From contig JACVVK020000329.1 in assembly GCA_018292915.2 (NCBI GenBank), positions 595,001-659,000 of the forward strand: a stretch of 64,000 bases of DNA, written 5' to 3'. The notes under the pieces are model-generated. The model was not told the origin of the DNA, made no database searches, and worked only from the letters and a program-made list of their open reading frames with translations. Every line of letters begins with the position of its first letter. The first letter of the stretch is position 1. Made by a program: the position numbers and the translations under genes. Positions 20,876 to 32,614 of this stretch are shown here, piece after piece. The DNA is from Batillaria attramentaria. Its lineage: Eukaryota; Mollusca; Gastropoda; Batillariidae.

Positions 20876-21640
20876 ATCAAAACGTCAGAAGCGAGTACTC
20901 GCAGTAAAAACGTCAGAAGCGAGTATTCGTAATTCAAACGTCAGAAGCGAGTAATCGTATTTAAACTGTTTTACTATATTTACTATTCTTTTCTGTTCTT
21001 TTCTGCCCCACTTTTTTTTTCACACACAGTCCATGGTCTTCTGTCACCAAAGGATGGGTGTTGTGATATTTTTACTATTGTTTTCTGGTCCTTTTCTCGT
21101 CCACCGTTTGTTTTGTATTTTTGTTGGGTTTTTTTTTTGGTTTTTTTGTTTGGTTTTTTTCCCCGCGCCGTGTATGTCAGTACGTCCGCAGAGTTACCTT
21201 TTCTTTGTTTGTTGAAGTTATGTCCCATTTGTTTATGTCCTGAGGAAGGCGAAAGCCGAAACGTTGACCTGTGCCGTCCTTTGCGAAAGTGGTTTCTGTC
21301 CCTTTTATGTCGCTTTTATTTGCTTAAATCGTATAAACGTCAAAAGCGAGCAATCCCAATATAAACGTCAGAACCGAGTGATCGTAGTAAAAACGTCAGA
21401 AGCGAGTAATTGTAGCAGAAACGTCAGAAGCAAGTAATCGTAGTTAAAACTAAAACGTTAGCAGCGAGTAATCGTAATTAAAATGTAAGAAGTGAGCAAT
21501 CGCAGTTAAAACGTTAGAGGAAAACAATCACAGTGAAAACGTTAGAACAGAACAATCAGTTAAAACGTTACTGGGAACGATCGTAATTAAAACGTTAGAA
21601 GAGAGCAATCGCAGCAATCGTACTTCAAACGTTAAATAAT
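20876..21640. repeat. About 28-bp minisatellite in two blocks
   Basis: Units resembling aaacgtcagaagcgagtaat plus cgtagt. About 3 near-identical units occupy 20879-20966 and about 10 progressively diverged units occupy 21330-21640 (later units read acgttaga). The blocks are separated by 363 bp of unrelated sequence. Confidence 0.85.
20967..21329. other. Insert splitting the 28-bp minisatellite
   Basis: Unrelated T-rich DNA between the two array blocks. Near its right end it carries CTGAGGA, then AGGC-GAAA-GCC, then GAAAC (21240-21262). This arrangement matches the catalytic-core order of a hammerhead ribozyme (CUGANGA, stem II, GAAA). Closing stems I and III are not evident, so it is only a resemblance. 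The insert may be the end of a retroelement. Confidence 0.4.
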
Positions 21641-22120
21641 CACAGTACATGTAGCACCTGCAACACTTCCGGCCATCTTCACTACCCCCTCCACCCCACC
21701 CCACCCCCACGTGTCTAGCATGACCTACGAATGTGTAGAGGTCAAAGACATTACTATAGTTCCCCCGATAATTGTTGGCAAAGGCTGGCTGTACCGCGTC
21801 TGTCAGTAACTAGCAGGAAGCGGGGCAACGAGGGGGGAAATTGATGCAGTGACATTCTTTCGCTCTTTGCCTTTTACGGCACCGATATTTTTTTTTGGGA
21901 GGCGAAAAGTTTAGACGTCAATCATCAGCGCACACATTGTATTTACGTGTATACACGCTGAGAGCAAGTGTGGGGCTAGTTACCAGTTAGCAAAGTAAAC
22001 ATGTAGCATTGACATGCAATACAGCGGAATGTTCTGCCCGGAGCGACGGAAGGTGTTAAAGTGTCAATACGTATGACAGGGCATGCAACAGCGTGTGCAA
22101 CACTTGTCATCGAATGCACT
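21641..22120. other. No gene seen
   Basis: Unique sequence with a short C-rich patch. Confidence 0.4.
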
Positions 22121-22124
22121 GACT

Positions 22125-22490
22125 CGCTGCCTCAGGATCCGTCACTTGGGTCACAGTATAGTATCTCAGACCATTGTGGTGACTCTGGCCGGCGTGAAAG
22201 TTGTTCTAGAAGTGTACCGCGTACACTACTGAGCAGACGACGCTATTTGGTTTGCGGGCTGAGGGCCAGCTAGACGGCGCTGATTGGTTGCTATTTCTAA
22301 ACGCTTTGTCGAGTCCCCGGTCTGTTCAGGAATGGGCCGTAGGCTCAAAGGAATCGTACTTCTCAAATATTACAAGCCACAAAGTCACGAAAACGGCCGC
22401 GACGACCAAACGAAACATCTTTTCTATCTGGCGAACAACATTACAGCTTCGAAAGCGGCAGTTTTCATCTCAGCGGAGTTACGAACATAG
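22125..22490 (+). repeat. Dispersed repeat H, copy 1 (uninterrupted)
   Basis: The left part (cacttgggtcacagtat, ccattgtggtgactc) resembles 34082-34160. The right part (22364-22480: ccacaaagtcacgaaaacgg, then cagttttcatctcagcggag) matches 25332-25417 joined to 25777-25803. No coding signal. Confidence 0.6.
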
Positions 22491-22499
22491 TGGCTTTAA

Positions 22500-23004
22500 G
22501 GTCATCAGGACACAACACTAACGAGGGGCACAGCAGGGTGGATGCTATTGTCGTCAACATCCGGCAAGGGGGATTGGGAAGGGGGAGGGGGGGTGCGGGT
22601 GGGAGGGAATAGCATAAACTTGATTGTCAGCTGTATTGCTAACTAGTTTGTTGCTACAGTGCCGCTTTTTCTCTTCTGCAGTTTGGTATCTGAGGAATGC
22701 CATAAACAGAGTTTCCTTGCATCGAATGTATTATTAAAAAAAGGCGGGGCTGTTTGTGGGGGCTAGGTAGTGGCGGATGAACTGTTGTTGTTGTTGTTGT
22801 TTTGGGGGAAAGAATGTTCAGATCTCTGAAGAACTATCAAACAACATTCGGAGGGACTGGGGGGGGGGGGGGGAGGAGGACATACACGAAGAAAAATATA
22901 GATGAGAAGTATTAAGGATAGAAAAAGCAAACCACCTAACGTTTGATTTTTTCCCCCAAAGTTTTATACAACACATCACAGTTTACATACATGATCAACG
23001 CACC
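22500..23004. other. No gene seen; G-rich
   Basis: G-rich runs at 22560-22610 and 22858-22875, plus a short (TTG)n at 22784-22802. Confidence 0.4.
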
Positions 23005-23160
23005 TTTAAGAGAGAGAGAGAAACCGACAGACAGACCGACAGACAGACAGACAGAGACACAGAGAGAGAGAGAGAGAGAGACAGAGAAGACAAAAAAGAA
23101 AAAAGGCAGACAGACAGACAGACAGAGAAGACAAAAAAAGAAAGAAAGAAAGAAAAAAAG
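23005..23160. repeat. (GA)n/(GACA)n/(AAAG)n purine tract
   Basis: About 150 bp nearly free of T on the plus strand. Confidence 0.85.
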
Positions 23161-24466
23161 AGGGAGTTAGCAAGTAAACGTCAGGTGGAGCAATAATTCA
23201 CAAGATATCATTGGCCACTTGATCTTTCGCAGTCTGGTCGGCAAACACGTTCGTCTGCTCAGCGTTGCATAATTCACGGTGGGTTGTGTTGCGTCCCTTT
23301 GTTTTGTGTTGATCGAGTGCTGACGTCGGGTTTGTCTGACATTTCTCGCGGAGCTCCATTATAGACTGAGTTAGGTCGTCAGCTGGAAAAATCACGGTGG
23401 AAAAAGGTCGGATATAATGACAAGGCGAGTTTTGATTGGCCTGTTTTCGTGCGCTATGTTGCTTTTGCTTTGAGGAGAGACTTCGCGATGCATTTTTTTT
23501 TTTTTTTTGCGAGGGGGGGGGGGGGGGTTATGTTGGGGGTTTTGTTGGTGGTGGTGTTTTGTGAGGGGGAGGGGGTGGTTGTTTGTTGGTTTGATTTTGT
23601 TTTGTTTTTCTGTTTTTGTTTCTTTTGTTTTTTTCCCTTGGGTGTGTGTGGGGGGGGGGGGAGGGGGCTGGATTTTTTTCCCAAGAAACCATGCCCTGCC
23701 CTTCCCCACCCCTCACCCACACACAACTTAAATACCTCCTACCCAGATGTTTTCTCTGCGCCTCAAAGGCTGCGTGTTTTCCCTGCTTCTTTCACTTTCA
23801 AAACTTCCATCCTCAAAACCTTCCCTGATCTTCTATTATAACAGTCTTTGCTGAAGCTCAAACCGTAGAACAAATACGCAGGTTTTATTTGTCCTCCTCC
23901 CCCCCCCCCCCCCCCGGGATGAAGAGGGGGGGGGGTAGAAATAAATCGAGCGATGGATGTGTCTGTTTTGTCTGTATAAAAACATAAAAAAGGGTTCAAG
24001 CTATTTTATCTTCAAAATCCCAACAAGGAAACCCGTTTTTATCAATGCCTAAGCTCCGGTTTGGGACTAGCGACAGACATATTTCCAGCGTGGTTGACTC
24101 TTTTCTTTTCTTTTCTTTTTTTCTTTTTTTTTTCCGATTTCGGAAAACAACTCACGGGACTTGAGAAAATCGCCATTTGAAACAAACGCCGTATGGGAAT
24201 ATGGTCCAATTCATCGTGATCGCAAAATGTTGTAAGGGGGATGGGGGGGGGGGGTATGGTCAGGGGGAGGAGAGTATGAGATTGAGGATGAGTGTGGGGA
24301 GAAAAGTGCGTGTGCGTGTGCGTGGTTTAGTCGGGGATTTTTCGCCAAAGACCGCTTTCATCCCAGCGCCGGTTGGAAGCCAAAGGATTGTGTTGGCGTT
24401 TTAATCACTGCGCCGCCATTTAACATCTACCGTATAAAGCACCCATTATTACTCTCTCATTTTTCA
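23161..24466. other. No gene seen; homopolymer-rich
   Basis: G/T-rich tract 23490-23660 with two G runs, a C run at 23897-23916, a G run at 23925-23935, TTTTC words near 24100 and a G run at 24242-24254. Confidence 0.45.
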
Positions 24467-24514
24467 GACTTGCGTTTTGAGACTTCCGTTTTGAGACTTG
24501 CGTTTTGAGACTTC
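24467..24514. repeat. 14-bp tandem repeat, about 3.4 copies
   Basis: gacttgcgttttga / gacttccgttttga / gacttgcgttttga / gacttc. The fourth unit is interrupted by a SINE-A insertion. Confidence 0.9.
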
Positions 24515-24678
24515 AGGGGAGCCGGGGTGGTCGAAAGGTAGAACGTTGGACTTCTAATGCTCGGGTCGTGAGTTCGATCCCGGCTGGAGCCAAATATTTA
24601 TGCTGGCTTTTTCATCGTTGCCCCGTCTATGTGGTGGAAAAGGACGTTAAACCCCCAAACACCCACCCACCCACCCTC
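24515..24678 (+). mobile_element. SINE-A inserted in a 14-bp repeat
   Basis: Full-length head; the body has a deletion of about 17 bp after ttgccccgtct, which removes the ttgatatcaccct part. Duplication tgagacttc at 24506-24514 and 24679-24687. Confidence 0.92.
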
Positions 24679-24820
24679 TGAGACTTCGGATAGTCCTCGA
24701 GGACTGTTACAAGTACTACTGCACAACCTAAACCTGAAAACAGTATCGCAAGAAACAACGCAATAAACATCGTCCAAAGTCGGGAAGATTTCTTTTCTTT
24801 TCTTTTCTTTTTGTTTTTAA

Positions 24821-25040
24821 CTACTTTATTATCCCTTTCGGAAAATTCGGGCTGCCTCCCCCGAGGGAAGCGCGTCGCCGCGGTGCAGCGACACCCAATA
24901 CCTATCCTATATATTTTACAATTTTGCTGGGGGAGGAAAGCCGGAAAACCCGGAGAGAAACCCCCGATGAGCAGCCCGGTAACCAGGACAAATCACATAT
25001 CACAAGCGCGACCTGGGCTAACCCCAGTCACGTGGCTAAG
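24821..25040 (-). mobile_element. SINE-D copy 2 (partial head)
   Basis: Reverse of the body seen at 25418-25776. It contains ctactttattatccctttcg, gcagcgacacccaata, gctgggggaggaaagccgg, gagcagcccgg, then cacatatcacaag and gacctgggct (a B-box remnant). The A-box region is missing or too diverged. Confidence 0.75.
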
Positions 25041-25331
25041 AGGTCGAGGTTTGCTTATTCGTGTGTTTATGGAAAAAAAAATTACTACCTTTTACACTGT
25101 TCTTGAATTCTTGATTATATACTCTCTCACTCTGCGGAGTATTTAGGTTATACCTCTTTAAACAATGACAGAGTAATCTGTAAAAACATACAAGTAGTTG
25201 GGTAAGCTACACTGGCTGCCTGGCACCCAGCCTCATGAATAGAAAGTCTGAGAGCCGCATTCGGTAAAGGTTAATGTTACCCTGATGTTGTGGCAAAGGA
25301 CGTTAAATCCGTATCTCTCGTCGTATTTCTC

Positions 25332-25803
25332 TAATATTAGACGCCACAAAGTCGCGAAAACGGTCGCAATGGCCAAATGAAACATCCTTCTAGCTGGTAA
25401 ACAACCTCTGAGCTTCGGGTGAGCGATGGTCTAACAGGTAGCGCGTCGGATTTAGCCGCTGCGCTACTGAACGGCCGTCATCATGTCACGGCGATGAAGC
25501 GTGGGTTCGAGCCCAGGTCAAGCTTGTGATATGTGATAACGTTTTGTTTTTTTTTTGTTGTTGTTGTTGTTTTGTTTTGTTGTTGTTTTTTCTGCCTGCC
25601 GGGCTGCTCATCGGAGGTTTCTCTCAGGGTTATCCGGCTTTCCTCCCCCAGCAAAATTGCAAACAAACAAACAAAAAAAAGGAAGGATACGTATTGGGTG
25701 CCGCTGCACCGCGCTTCCCCCGGGGGAAGCAGCCCAAATTTCCCGAAAGGGACAATAAAGTAGTAAAAGAAAAATACAGTTTTCCATCTCAGCGGAGGCT
25801 TTA
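25332..25803 (+). repeat. Repeat H, copy 2, split by SINE-D
   Basis: The left half (to about 25417, ending gagcttcg) and right half (from 25777, cagttttccatctcagcgga) are contiguous in copy 1, where they read gcttcgaaagcggcagtttt. Confidence 0.75.
25418..25776 (+). mobile_element. SINE-D copy 1, full length
   Basis: tRNA-like head (A box gatggtctaacaggtagcgc, B box gtgggttcgagccc), then gcttgtgatatgtgata and a (TTG)n linker. The central block is gggctgctcatcgg, ggtttctctcagggtt and ccggctttcctcccc; the 3' part is tgggtgccgctgcaccgcg, ccccgggggaagcagccc and gggacaataaagtagt. The central block shares about 30 bp with SINE-E at 57755. The isotype of the parent tRNA is not clear. Confidence 0.8.
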
Positions 25804-26383
25804 ACGTTCATCCATCCACTCGTATCCCAGAGCCAGCGAGGACACACGCGCCGCAGTGGATCCAGAGTCCTAATTCCAATTTCCAGATGACCATCCGGCG
25901 CTGTTCGTAAGCTGACAGCATCCTACTCAGACCTTTATGAAAATTTGATGAACTTCAGTCAGACTAGTGGGGGGATTACAACTGGAAGCCGGCGGTTTGA
26001 CCCACTGAGACGAAAAGGTGCTGATGGCGAGTGCTAAAGACTGACGGCGAGAGGCGATAAGCACACACTAGATTGTCTCATCAGTTATTATGACCACGCT
26101 ACAACCTACACAAATACACACACTCACCCATCCATCCCCTGACCCACGCACGCGCGCACACACGCGCGCACTGGACAGGAAATTGATGATTTTGAACTTC
26201 CACGCATGCCAGACCACAAGAAAGAGAAAGAGGCCATTTTTTGTTAAATTTCAGCTTCAGACAAACTATTGATCAATACAGCTGCACAATCAATTTTGTG
26301 GTAGTTTTTCCTCCAAATCTTGAAGACATTGATAGAGAAGGCAGTCTGCTAACCTGCATCCAAAGACATTAACCTTTTTTTTT
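25804..26383. other. No gene seen
   Basis: Unique sequence with a short CG/CA-alternating patch at 26148-26170. Confidence 0.4.
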
Positions 26384-26415
26384 TTCTTCTTCTTCTTCTT
26401 CTTCTTCTTCTTCTC
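26384..26415. repeat. (TTC)n repeat
   Basis: About 10 TTC units preceded by poly-T; a poly-C run follows at 26459-26473. Confidence 0.9.
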
Positions 26416-26537
26416 TATTTCAAAATGTGGGTGCCCCACAGATCCTGAAAACAAAGACCCCCCCCCCCCCCCCTCCGATTTCACAATAGAGTTTTCCACT
26501 ATTTACTATAACTATTTGTTATTTGGAATTTCATAAA

Positions 26538-26544
<7 letters not shown>

Positions 26545-26627
<83 letters not shown>

Positions 26628-26743
26628 TACACAGGCGCGTAGGAAGATGCTGAGAGGAAGGGGGGCCCACTAAGTCGGGTGAGCCATACGGCCGGGGTGA
26701 AGAAGGGTGGGGGAGGGGGTGTGGGAGTTTGTGTTTGTGTGTG

Positions 26744-26821
<78 letters not shown>

Positions 26822-26876
26822 GACTGCCAAGGAATGGGCCCCCAGGGCCCCCGTGGTTCCTACGCCCCTGATTTAC

Positions 26877-26935
<59 letters not shown>
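26545..26935. repeat. Microsatellite cluster (CT)n(AC)n ... (GT)n ... (CT)n
   Basis: CT 26545-26603, AC 26605-26633, GT 26749-26820, CT 26881-26935, separated by short unique linkers. The left and right arms are roughly inverted in order ((CT)(AC) then (GT)). Confidence 0.93.
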
Positions 26936-26937
<2 letters not shown>

Positions 26938-27055
26938 GGACAACCTGTAAGATAGACAGCAGTGCCTGCATGCTCTCTCCTGAACAAAAATGTTTCATCA
27001 TGCTAATAATAATAATATATGGTATTTATAGAGCGCATTTCTTTAAATAAAACTC
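26936..27055 (+). repeat. Dispersed repeat J, copy 2, plus (AAT)n retroposon-like tail
   Basis: About 70 bp (to 27005) match 1637-1709. They are followed by a taataataat run and ggtatttatagagcgcattt, a motif resembling the 3' ends of LINE/SINE families that finish in an ATT triplet tail. Confidence 0.55.
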
Positions 27056-27631
27056 AATGCGTCTATCACTCACTCACACTCACGCGCATTATACAACGAT
27101 GAACGGACACACACTGTTTCATCATCATTACCATCATCTCACCCCCAACCCTTCCTCCTCCAATAAACTGAAAAAGAAGAAGTCTGAGATTAGCATACTG
27201 CACACGTCAACAACATTACCAACGGCGCCACCCGAAGATTCACAACAAACCTGCACACAAATGCGAATTATGCAAGATCGAACGAGAGCTTTCTCTCTCT
27301 CCTCTCCGCTGGACGTTCTGACATTTCCGCAGATTCTAAGCGACATGTCACCAGCACAGTTTCACATTTTGTCCTCGGAGCACCGAGGGCGGCCGTCAGG
27401 GCAATTTTCAGCTGTTGGTTGATAAGCCTCAGGAGAAGGGGGGGGGGGGGTCGTTTTCTGGAGCCGTTGCGCACAAATTAAAAAAAAAAAAAAAGTGACA
27501 TTCAATTTCAAAGAACACATGCACGAAAATAAAATTAATAATAACGCATGTTGGCGTCTCACAGACGTCTTCGATTTCAACTGATGATTAGTATGTATCT
27601 ACTGGTTTTTGTTTTGTTTTGTTTTTGTTGT
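27056..27631. other. No gene seen
   Basis: Unique sequence with poly-G (27439-27450) and poly-A (27480-27494). Confidence 0.4.
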
Positions 27632-27848
<217 letters not shown>

Positions 27849-28184
27849 TGGTTTCTATGGGTATTCTGCTTTTTTGTTTCTTGGCGTGTAACATTTGCCG
27901 AGACTGAATTACATGGTTGTCGCGGCACGCAATTGGCTGAATTCTGGGGACTCGGCCTTTTTGACTGACAGGTGTGGAGTCGTCCGTGACATTTGAGTTG
28001 TCCCCCCCCCCCCCCCCCCCCCCGGTCACTGTGACTGAAATGGTGATTGTAGTTTTGACGTCACCGTTACTGCTGCGGCCTACTACTGCCTTCTCGTGTA
28101 CTTGTTTTCGATTTTTCGGCCCCTCCCGTAATGCAACGGGATCTTCACTTGATATTTACGCATGCGAGTGTACACGAAGACACG
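27849..28184. other. No gene seen; long C run
   Basis: Poly-C of about 21 at 28003-28023. Confidence 0.4.
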
Positions 28185-28432
28185 ACAAGCACCGCGTGAG
28201 TCTGCGCGTGAATTCTGACTAGACTGCCTCGAAACAAAATACCCAAGCCAAATTCCTGCCCACCACAGAATCCGAACCCAGCACAAGAAAAGCACCGTAA
28301 GCAAGCCTGCACGTGAATTCTGGCGCAACTGGCTTGACACAAAACACCCAACAAAATTCCTGCCCAACAGGGAATACGAGCCCTGTGCCTCAGGGTACGA
28401 AGGCGGGACGCCTTATCCACTGAATAAGCCGA
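28185..28432 (-). mobile_element. tRNA-derived SINE-like repeat (family I) with duplicated body
   Basis: Minus-strand head: A-box-like cttattcagtggataaggcg and B-box-like gggctcgtattcc (28365-28432). The body contains two tandem units of about 103 bp (28187-28289 and 28290-28390) sharing the motifs gtgaattctg, cacaaaacaccca-like and aaattcctgccca. No second locus in this window, so family status is inferred from the tRNA-like head. Confidence 0.5.
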
Positions 28433-28439
28433 ACCTAAA

Positions 28440-29157
28440 AGTCCACGGGGACGTGCAATAACTGACCCACAAGCGAGCCACAACCGCTGACATAAACGCC
28501 ACCCCTACGGGGCCTCTAACGGGATGACAAATCAGAGTTCCTTGCCCCTGATTACCTTTGATAGACGTAAATTAGCTCCCCTGGGCGGACAAAAAGACGC
28601 AATGGCGGAAGTGTTGTTCCGGGGTGATCATGATCCTTGCGCGTTTGTTTTCGGTTCGTTTTGTGAGCTTCTCAGCACTCGTGTAAGGGGAGTAGAATCC
28701 CGCTGAAACAGCTGGTGGTGGTGGTGGCTGTGGTGGTGATGCTGTCGTTGCTGCTGACAGCTGTTGTTTGCCGTGGGTTTGTTTCGTTGCCGTTGTTATT
28801 GCTAACTTTTGTTGCTGGTGGCATATATTTGAGGTGGGGGTGATGGATATTTATATGGATGTGGGTGTGAGTTTGATTTATACCACACACGAAGTGGTAT
28901 CAAAGACGAGTTTTTCTAATGGGAATAGTGGAGCATGTTGCCAGTTTTAAAGGGGAAACAGGGTCAAAAGACCACACAATCAACCAACCCCAAGATTTTT
29001 TTTTGAATCGAAATTGTAGGAGAAAACTCTCGCTACAAAGAGTTCTACAACAGACTTCAAGATGTTGGCCCCTGATCAAGACTTTCCATAACAATGTTAA
29101 AGTCATGCATGGTCCACTTTTTTTTTAACCTTTTTGCTGGTTGATTCGGTGTTTTAC
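28440..29157. other. No supported gene
   Basis: caatggcggaag motif at 28600 and GGT triplets at 28709-28740; no coding evidence. Confidence 0.35.
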
Positions 29158-29475
29158 AGGGGATAATGCTACCATTTTTATGCTCACAGACCCTTCTGAG
29201 CTGTTTTCGTGGCATTTATCATCACAACACTCAGACACCTGCTCAGTGACAGCGTCTGTAATGCTGGCACTGAGCCAGCAGAAGCGGCGACCACACTGAG
29301 CGCTCCAGGAGTGTACCAACAGTCGTACAATTTGCCTGTTCGACCGCTCGCGCAAAGTGTGAACAACACTGTAACGCATTAAGAGCTGTACTAATCACCA
29401 AGTTAGAGTATTTCGAGCGCACAGGCGCACCCAAGAGCGAAACTGTTCCAAAACATAAGCTGTCTTAGCAAGGAT
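29158..29475 (-). repeat. Repeat B, copy 3
   Basis: Uninterrupted, the best reference for the family here. In reverse it runs from gttttggaacagtttcgctc through gtgattagtacagctctta and tttgcgcgagcggtcgaac to gtctgtgagcataaaaatgg and tagcattatcccc. Confidence 0.8.
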
Positions 29476-29976
29476 GGAATTAACCCGTTTACCTAAAACA
29501 AATCCTTATGCTGTGTTGACTACGTTTCCCCTTTTATACGACAAATTGAAAGTAAACAACAATATATTGCAAAAGAGTTTTAGAAACTGGCGAAGAAAAA
29601 TAGATTCCATCACAACACACTGCGCATGGCAGATATAAACTGACAGAAAGTACAGCTGAAAGCAAAGCAAGCACGGAGAATTGTTCTCTGACATTCTAAC
29701 ACAACAGACTATTTTGGGGCCCGCTGTATGCATAATGATCAATGCGAAGTTCGACTCGGCGCTGCGACAATGCACGTGTCACAAGGGGAGATAAACACGA
29801 GCGATTCCTTCAACGGTTTGTCGAACAGACAAATACACTGTCACCAGCAGCCGGTAGGGTCGTATTCGACAGTCGGTCACGTGTTGTGAGGCTGAAATAG
29901 TGTATTTCAGACCTGACAGAAAGAAGGCTCTACAAATCTGCCACCACAGGAAAATCAGAATGTTGCTACTTGCAGC
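29476..29976. other. No gene seen
   Basis: Unique sequence. Confidence 0.4.
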
Positions 29977-29989
29977 TTGGGGCCACAGG

Positions 29990-30119
29990 GTGGGTGGGTG
30001 GGTGTTTAACGTCCTTTTCCACCACATATGGGTGATATCAAAGACGGGGCAACGATGAAAAAGCCAGCACAAATATTTGGCCCCAGCGGGGATACGAACT
30101 CACGACCCGAGTATTAGAA
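29990..30119 (-). mobile_element. SINE-A, 5'-truncated, 13-bp TSD
   Basis: Body and B-box half present; the A-box half of the head is missing (the element stops after the reverse of taatactcgggtcgtgagt). Perfect 13-bp duplication ttggggccacagg (29977-29989 and 30120-30132) shows that the truncation happened at integration. Confidence 0.92.
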
Positions 30120-30132
30120 TTGGGGCCACAGG

Positions 30133-30828
30133 TGAAGCGAAACAAAAACTTGTCGAAAACGTAAAAGCTAAAGGATTGTATTAATCCTTAATCAAAGCTA
30201 CCAGTTGACATGTAGTTCAGATGCATGTAGGCACGGCCACTGATAAAACGATTCCTCCACGGCGACCGCACGCAGCGCACCCCCCCCCCCCCTCCTCTCC
30301 CACTTTCTGATCTTGTCAGACACATTCTCCGACAAGCTAACCCACAGGTGTGCGTGCTTTTGTCGAAGCACACGTGTCTCGTTCGCGCACTTTGATTGGC
30401 TAGCATGACCTATCACTCAGCCACTGGCTACATGTCGATTACACACTATTTAACACGGAGCAAATCAATACAGAGTAAGTATGAGTGGGTGAGATGGAGG
30501 GGGTGGGGGTGGGGGTTAAGTATGTGGCCAAAACGATTGCAAACCAGTACTGTCAACTCCATCACAAAGTTACAAACAAGAAAGCTCCCGACTTAATTTG
30601 ACTGAAATGCTTTAGACATCATACGTACCCGAGACAGTAGTGGAGAGCCTCCGAGCAGGGGCAGGGTGGGGCCTTGCAGCGGAGAGCCACCACCCCCGGG
30701 TCGTCAGCCCCCTTCCTCAGGGCCGCAACCCCCACCCCCACCCCCTCCCCGACTCCCTGCTTCATCCTCGCGCCATGGGCCAGACTGCAGCCAAACTTCA
30801 TCCAGGGGCTTTGAGGTCAGGAGTTTGG
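30133..30828. other. No supported gene
   Basis: C run at 30279-30292 and G/C-rich sequence at 30640-30780. A 165-codon plus-strand frame from 30640 continues into the tandem array below, so it is not considered coding. Confidence 0.35.
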
Positions 30829-31365
30829 AAATCCGATTCTGTACGTCCTCAAAAGTGTAAATCCTTAGTTTCTTCGACAACTCTGGAGAACTGTGAGATA
30901 CATCCTCGTGTGGTGACTGCAGCTCAATGTGTCCGAAGTCTTCTTAGCGACAAGTTCGGAAATCCGAAATCCGATTTTGTTATTTTTTTTCAAAAAGCTT
31001 CTCTGACAACTTTGCGGGGGGGAAAAAGAAAACAGACACGTTCTCGTGTAGCCACTACAGCTGGTAGTATCCACGGTCGTCGTGGTGGGGAATCTGGAAA
31101 TCAGAACTTGTTATGTTCTCAAAGTTGTAATCCTTAGTTTCTCCGAAAACTTCGAGAAACTGCGAGACACACTCTCGTGTAGCGACTGCAGCCCAACGTA
31201 GCCGGAGTCTTCGTGAGGACAAATCTGAAAATCCGATTTTGAAAGGTGTGGTTCTTATTTCCTTCGACAACAGTCGGACACACGTGTGTGTTCTCGAACG
31301 TATAATCCTGACCTCCTTTGACAGCGGTAGAGAACTCTCAGGCAGCTTCTGCGGCCGAATGCATC
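30829..31365. repeat. Old tandem array, about 135-bp unit, 4 copies
   Basis: Unit starts at about 30829, 30968, 31091 and 31228. Each carries aaatccgatt(t/c)tg, an agttgtaatccttagttt-like segment, tc(c/t)cgacaact and tctcgtgt-g(a/c)gactgcag. The copies are clearly diverged. Confidence 0.7.
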
Positions 31366-31636
31366 CAGAGGTTTTTGCTGTGGATGACTCAAAAATTGGT
31401 AATCACTGCTAACAAAGGACCCTGTGCTTATCTTGTCATACTGTGGTACACTCTGCTACACAGCTTCGTACACGGCGCTGAAATTCCTCGAGGACCCGTG
31501 TAAGTTTACGAGTTATCGGATCCAGAAACTGTGTTGTCGCAGATTTCTGTTACACTGTACATGAAAAGGCGCCTGTCGAGCAACTTCACGAACCAGTAAT
31601 AGCACAGTACACCCAATGAAAACTCGCAGCCACAGT

Positions 31637-31885
31637 ACATCCAATGAAAACTCGTCGACAAGTTGCCAAAATCAGAAAACTGTCCTCACAGAGGCTTTCG
31701 TCGCTTCACACTGTTCCACGAGCCTTGTGTGAGGAAATCTCACAGTTACTTCACCAAATCTAAAACCAGAGGGCGGGAGTCACAATACATCCATCGAACA
31801 CTCGGTGACAAGCTGACAACTCAGAAAACTTTCCTCATTGCTCTTTCATTGCTTCGTGCTATTCCACCATACCTGTAAAAGAAAA
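31637..31885. repeat. Diverged tandem duplication (about 145 bp)
   Basis: cacagtacatccaatgaaaa...gacaagttgccaaaatcaga recurs as cacaatacatccatcgaaca...gacaagctgacaactcaga about 145 bp later, followed in both by actgtcctca / actttcctca. A short extra partial copy precedes it. Confidence 0.6.
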
Positions 31886-32614
31886 TCCCTAATAGCGGTG
31901 CACAAATTCCTACTTTGCACGCACTCGATTCAGGTGCTCTGCGGCGATGTAGAAAGTATAGCAGTTTTAAAAAAATAAAAATAAAAAAAAACCCTGGTAC
32001 TCAGAATGGTCACTGAAATTCTCCTTGTGAAACCTGTCAAAAAATCCTCAAGAACTGCTGACAAATTTCACCAAATGGCTGTGTTTCCAAACGTCACCAA
32101 TAAACATACTCTTCCACCTCAAAGAACCATTTCACTATGTGTTGCGACGGACCGACTGCATTTGCAACGTGTTCTCCGACTAAAACTCCTCTATGTGGCA
32201 ACCGCGCATCTCCTGATCATAACCTTCATTTGGTCGCTGGCCGAAGCCACCAGACACACTTAATCTTGGACAGCTCTAAAGTTGACAAGCTGCAAAACCG
32301 GACTCAATCCCTACAGTCATGTTTGTCCGGTCACTTGTGGCGACTTTGACACGGTCGCGCGCTTGCGACAGACTCTCGTAGACTGACGCCAGTCTGCGCG
32401 ACTATTATGTCAACGTAGTGTCTGATTAATTGACCACGTACCGAGACACGCGTGTTTTAGACGACGTGGATTATCCGTTTGGACGTTATGGATCATGTAG
32501 TGTGTGAACGACCCTGAGGTTCGCTTGTACTTGGATCCAGTGAGGCACTGGCGATGCCCACTGTTGGAAGAGTTCCTTACCTTTGGCATCCCTCCATGAT
32601 CATCTTTTTTTTCA
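31886..32614. other. No gene seen
   Basis: Unique sequence; A-rich patch at 31967-31991. Confidence 0.4.

Noticed and set aside
30640..31137. 165-codon plus-strand frame
   Set aside because: Runs through a GC-rich stretch into the 135-bp tandem array, where it is not conserved between units.
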